A stretch of 64,000 nt of DNA. It comes from Aureimonas populi. Its GTDB lineage: Bacteria; Pseudomonadota; Alphaproteobacteria; Rhizobiales; Rhizobiaceae. The DNA is taken from NCBI RefSeq assembly GCF_017815515.1, contig NZ_CP072611.1, positions 2,480,001 through 2,544,000 on the forward strand, read 5' to 3'. A program made the translations under genes and the position numbers. Under the pieces are notes generated by a model. It did no database searches, had not been told where the DNA came from, and saw nothing but the letters and a program-made list of their open reading frames with translations. Positions 60,971 through 64,000 of this stretch are shown here, in pieces. Each line of letters opens with the position of its first letter. The stretch's first letter is position 1.

Positions 60971-62359
60971 ATGACCATTGCCGAAACCAGCCGCGACGAG
61001 GTGATCGAGCGCGCCCGGCGCTACGTGACCGGCGGCGAGTTCGCCGCCGAACTCGCCCCGCGCGTGGCCATTCCCTCCGAAAGCCCGCGCGAGGACAGCG
61101 GCCCCGACCAGCTCCGCTACCTCGACGCGTTGCGGCCGGGGCTGGAGGCGATGGGCTTCTCGGTCCGCGTTCTCGACAATCCCGTCCTGCCGCGGCTGCC
61201 CGCCCTCTTCGCCGCGCGCATCGAGGACGAGGCGCTGCCCACCGTCCTGACCTACGGCCATGGCGATGTCCTTTGGGGCATGGGCGGCGACTGGCGGGAC
61301 GGTCGCGACCCGTGGGTGCTGGATGACACGGGTGAGCGCCTCTACGGACGCGGAACGGTGGACAACAAGGGCCAGCACACGATCAACCTCGCGGCCCTGC
61401 GTTGCGTGCTGGAGGCGCGCGGCCGTCTCGGCTTCAACATAAAGCTCCTGATCGAAATGGGCGAGGAATCGGGCTCGCCGGGCCTCGACGAGATGGCGCA
61501 GGCGAACCGGGACCTGCTGGCCGCCGACGTGCTCATCGCCTCCGACGGGCCGCGCACCGCCACCCACACGCCTACGGTCTTTCTGGGCGCGCGCGGCGGC
61601 ATGGGCTTCCACCTCGTTGCGGATGAGCGCGAGGGGGCCTACCATTCCGGCAACTGGGGCGGCCTTCTCGTCAACCCGGGCATCCGGCTGGCCCACGCGC
61701 TGGCCACGATCACCGATGCGAAGGGGCGGCTGGCCATTCGCGAGTGGACGCCGGGCGCAATTCCGGCGAACGTGCGGGCGGCCCTGGCCGACATCGTTCT
61801 GGAGAAGGACGCGAGCGACCCGGCGATCGACCCGGAATGGGGAGAGCCCGGCCTGTCGGGGCCCGAACAGGTGTTCGGCTGGTGCAACTTCGAAGTGCTC
61901 GCCTATACGTGCGGCAGGCCGGAGGCCCCGGTCAACGCCGTGCCGGGAAGCGCGCGCGCGACATGCCAGTTGCGCTATGTGGTCGGCGTGGATCGAGAGC
62001 GCATCCTGCCGGCGCTGCGCGAGCATCTGGACGCGCATGGCTTCCGGGACATCAGGATCGAGCCCATGAAGCGCGGCTTCTTCAAGGCCACGCGGACCGA
62101 CCCCGACAATGACTGGGTGCGCCTCGTGGTGGGCTCCATCGAGCAGACCACGGCCAAGGCGCCGGCGCTGCTTCCCAATCTCGGCGGATCGCTGCCCAAC
62201 GAGGTGTTCGCGGAAACCCTCGGCATGCCCACCGTCTGGGTTCCGCACTCGCACCGCGCCTGCGGCCAGCATGCGCCCGACGAGCACATGCTGCTCTCGA
62301 TCGCGGAGGAGGCTGCGGCGATGATGGCGGGCATCTTCTACGATATCGGCACGCGATAA
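60971..62359 (+). CDS. M20-family metallopeptidase
   Basis: 462 residues. M20 motifs: TYGHGDVLWG (His and catalytic Asp), GRGTVDNKGQ (bridging Asp), EMGEESGSPG (catalytic Glu pair), and a terminal His in SHRACGQHAPDEH. A dimerisation/lid domain lies between about 200 and 370. It probably hydrolyses dipeptides or N-acyl amino acids. It follows acdS by 51 bases on the same strand and precedes a peptide-type transporter, consistent with a nitrogen-scavenging operon. Confidence 0.88.
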   Translation: MTIAETSRDEVIERARRYVTGGEFAAELAPRVAIPSESPREDSGPDQLRYLDALRPGLEAMGFSVRVLDNPVLPRLPALFAARIEDEALPTVLTYGHGDVLWGMGGDWRDGRDPWVLDDTGERLYGRGTVDNKGQHTINLAALRCVLEARGRLGFNIKLLIEMGEESGSPGLDEMAQANRDLLAADVLIASDGPRTATHTPTVFLGARGGMGFHLVADEREGAYHSGNWGGLLVNPGIRLAHALATITDAKGRLAIREWTPGAIPANVRAALADIVLEKDASDPAIDPEWGEPGLSGPEQVFGWCNFEVLAYTCGRPEAPVNAVPGSARATCQLRYVVGVDRERILPALREHLDAHGFRDIRIEPMKRGFFKATRTDPDNDWVRLVVGSIEQTTAKAPALLPNLGGSLPNEVFAETLGMPTVWVPHSHRACGQHAPDEHMLLSIAEEAAAMMAGIFYDIGTR

Positions 62360-62360
62360 G

Positions 62361-63164
62361 TCAGGGCACGAGGCTCTCCGCCGCACCCACCATCTGCGGT
62401 TCGCGAGCGTCCAGAAAGCCCCGCACGGTCGCCGGCAGCTCCTGCGCATCCTCCTCGAACACGCCGCAGCGGGCCAGCACGGCGCGCGCGCTGGCCTTGG
62501 GGCCCAGGAACCGCCAGATCATCCGCGAGGCATAGGGCAGATTGTCCTTGCGCCACGACACGCCCGTCGTGACCCCCTTGAGATAGACGCGCTGGTGCAC
62601 CTCGAACGGCAGGAGGATGGTCTGCGCGATCATCGCCTCCGCGCCGAGGCTCCGCTCCACGATGAAGATCCTGTTACGGCGATAGGCGGCCTGTCCCTCG
62701 TATTTGGAAAGCTGGCGGATTTCGTTCTCGCGATCGACGATGCGCTCGATCGACTTGACGAGCACCATGCCGCCCTCCTCGTGCAGCCGGGTGCAGGAGC
62801 ACACGATCCGGCCGGGCCACGACAGGGAGCGGTGATAGGTCTGGTAGAGGCCCAGATAGCGCCGGAGGGCCGGCAGGTCGCCGGGAAAGGCGCCTTGCAG
62901 CATGTCTCCCCGCACGGCCGGGGCGGCGGCCCCGCTCAGGCGGAGGCGGAAGCTTTCGGCGGGCAGAAGGAAATCCTCCGCCGCCAGCCCGAAATGGCCG
63001 GCGATCCGCAACAGGTTATGAGGGGAGGGCAGGACCTGTCCGTTGATGTAGCGGTTGAACTGCTGGCGGTTGATCCCGATCCGGCGACAGATGTCGGAGA
63101 CGGACCGGCGGGTGCTGCACGCCTCCTTGAGGTTCAGCGTGAAGGTTTCGGGCTTATGCGGCAT
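62361..63164 (-). CDS. XRE-type transcriptional regulator
   Basis: 267 residues. N-terminal HTH (SVSDICRRIGINRQQFNRY then INGQVLPSPHNLLRIAGHFG) and a long C-terminal domain without a named family (LRRYLGLYQTYHRSLSWPGR, GGMVLVKSIERIVDREN). It converges with the M20 gene (one base between stops) and is divergent from the ABC substrate-binding protein gene, so it probably controls that transporter. Confidence 0.82.
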   Translation of the reverse strand: MPHKPETFTLNLKEACSTRRSVSDICRRIGINRQQFNRYINGQVLPSPHNLLRIAGHFGLAAEDFLLPAESFRLRLSGAAAPAVRGDMLQGAFPGDLPALRRYLGLYQTYHRSLSWPGRIVCSCTRLHEEGGMVLVKSIERIVDRENEIRQLSKYEGQAAYRRNRIFIVERSLGAEAMIAQTILLPFEVHQRVYLKGVTTGVSWRKDNLPYASRMIWRFLGPKASARAVLARCGVFEEDAQELPATVRGFLDAREPQMVGAAESLVP

Positions 63165-63287
63165 GGGAACTGTCTCCTTGCCGGAAGCGTAAGAGCGCGT
63201 AAAGCCGCGTCAAGTCACGAAGTTGCATCCGCATCGCCCAAGCTGACAATTCCAGCAGTTTCCACCGTCAGGTTCGAGGTTGCCCGC

Positions 63288-64000
63288 ATGGTTGACGATC
63301 GTCGTGAGTTTTCGGGACGCCGCGTGGAAGCGGGCTCGCTCAGCCGCCGCCGCTTCATCGAGGGCGCGGCGGCCACCGGGCTGGCTCTGGCTGCATCGCC
63401 CCTCCTCATGGGCAGCGCCCGTGCGCAGGAGCCCAAACGCGGCGGCCATCTGCGCCTCGGCTTGAGCGGCGGCGCGACGACCGACTCGCTCGATCCCGCG
63501 CTCGCCAGCGGCACCGTACCCTTCGTCATCGCCCATTGCTGGGGCGACACGCTGGTCGAATCCGACCCGGCCACCGGCGAGGCGCTGCCCTCGCTCGCCG
63601 AATCCTGGTCGCCTTCGGCCGATGCGAAGGTGTGGACGTTCAAGATCCGCCAGGGCGTGTCGTTTCATGACGGGCGCCCGATGACCCTCCCGGACGTGGT
63701 GGCGACGCTGAAGCGGCATACGGATGAGGGCTCCCAGTCCGGTGCGCTCGGCCTTCTGGGTTCCGTCACCGCCATCGAGGAGCGCGGGGGCGATCTCGTC
63801 ATCACCCTGTCGGACGGCGATGCCGACCTGCCGCTCATCCTGACCGATTACCACCTGCAGATCCAGCCGAACGGCGGCCTCGATGCGCCGGACGCCGCCA
63901 TCGGCACCGGCCCCTACAAGCTGGCCGACCACCAGGCCGGCGTGCGTACCAGCTTCGAGCGCAATACGGACGATTGGCGTGACGGTCGCGGCTTCGTGGA
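63288..64000 (+). CDS. Peptide-type ABC transporter substrate-binding protein (5' part)
   Basis: First 237 residues; runs off the right edge. Twin-arginine signal (SLSRRRFIEGAAATGLALA to GSARAQ), then RGGHLRLGLSGGATTDSLDP, VWTFKIRQGVSFHDGRPMT and GTGPYKLADHQAG, the SBP_bac_5 (DppA/OppA) family. Periplasmic capture of peptides or related solutes. Permease and ATPase genes would be expected beyond the window. Confidence 0.9.
   Translation, partial: MVDDRREFSGRRVEAGSLSRRRFIEGAAATGLALAASPLLMGSARAQEPKRGGHLRLGLSGGATTDSLDPALASGTVPFVIAHCWGDTLVESDPATGEALPSLAESWSPSADAKVWTFKIRQGVSFHDGRPMTLPDVVATLKRHTDEGSQSGALGLLGSVTAIEERGGDLVITLSDGDADLPLILTDYHLQIQPNGGLDAPDAAIGTGPYKLADHQAGVRTSFERNTDDWRDGRGFV

Noticed and set aside
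1..64000. CRISPR arrays, rRNA genes and insertion sequences
   Set aside because: No regularly spaced repeats, rRNA sequence or transposase frames were seen on either strand.

Overview
The window looks like a GC-rich alphaproteobacterial chromosome, most likely Hyphomicrobiales (Rhizobiales), possibly near Aurantimonadaceae. The reasons are a dapA-smpB ... UDG-NYN-rpoZ-rsh-pyrE-acpS-lepB-rnc-era order, porins with the rhizobial VCDVYGAGFFYLPGT signature, a BcsN-type cellulose operon and an acdR/acdS pair. The taxonomic placement is inference; the gene identities rest on motifs read in the translated sequence.

Region 1 (1-9.0 kb) is metabolism and DNA repair. It has a partial histidinol-phosphate aminotransferase-like gene behind a gamma carbonic anhydrase, then ligD and ku (bacterial NHEJ) on the minus strand. 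Divergent from ku is a nuclease/ATPase pair of the SbcD/SbcC (Mre11/Rad50) type whose ATPase has no visible zinc hook. Region 2 (9.3-12.2 kb) holds two tandem porin paralogues with nearly identical leaders and first ~75 codons, each closed by a GC-rich terminator. Region 3 (12.4-26.8 kb) is core housekeeping: a soluble lytic transglycosylase, dapA, smpB, a peroxiredoxin, family-5 UDG, an NYN protein, rpoZ, the bifunctional (p)ppGpp enzyme rsh, pyrE, acpS, lepB, rnc, era, a quinone oxidoreductase, gph and tRNA-Val(CAC).

Region 4 (26,717-49,612) is a 22.9-kb integrated prophage. It is bounded by an exact 58-bp direct repeat that contains the 3' part of tRNA-Val, with the tyrosine integrase next to the intact tRNA. 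It is a decayed siphovirus-like or GTA-like element. The left end goes from integrase and an excisionase-like HTH protein directly to a 5'-truncated head-tail gene, with no terminase, portal, protease or capsid gene. Tail genes (gp10-like, tail terminator, tail tube, chaperone, tape measure) follow. A higBA toxin-antitoxin cassette sits inside them, and the tail-spike and esterase genes each carry a frameshift. A 5-kb cassette holds RHH, S24-like, Rha antirepressor, 2-TM and SEC-C genes and is flanked by a partial duplication of the spike-base gene. Endolysin, holin and small membrane genes follow, and a minus-strand cargo operon at the right end encodes an Arr-like ADP-ribosyltransferase domain.

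Region 5 (49.8-58.6 kb, minus strand) is a compact cellulose operon, bcsN-bcsA-bcsB-bcsZ-TPR gene, with overlapping stops and starts and a PilZ domain in BcsA that implies c-di-GMP control. Region 6 (59.0-64 kb) carries the Lrp-type regulator acdR, divergent acdS (ACC deaminase), an M20 peptidase, an XRE-type regulator and the start of a Tat-exported peptide-type ABC substrate-binding protein. This looks like an amine/peptide scavenging locus continuing beyond the window.

The most noteworthy signals are the duplicated spike-base segment around the 5-kb cassette, the apparent fusion of a phage gene to an Arr-like ADP-ribosyltransferase, the hook-less SbcCD-like pair facing ku-ligD, the shared porin leaders able to mask their own Shine-Dalgarno sequence, and a recurring hairpin-plus-U-tract element in front of phage late genes.
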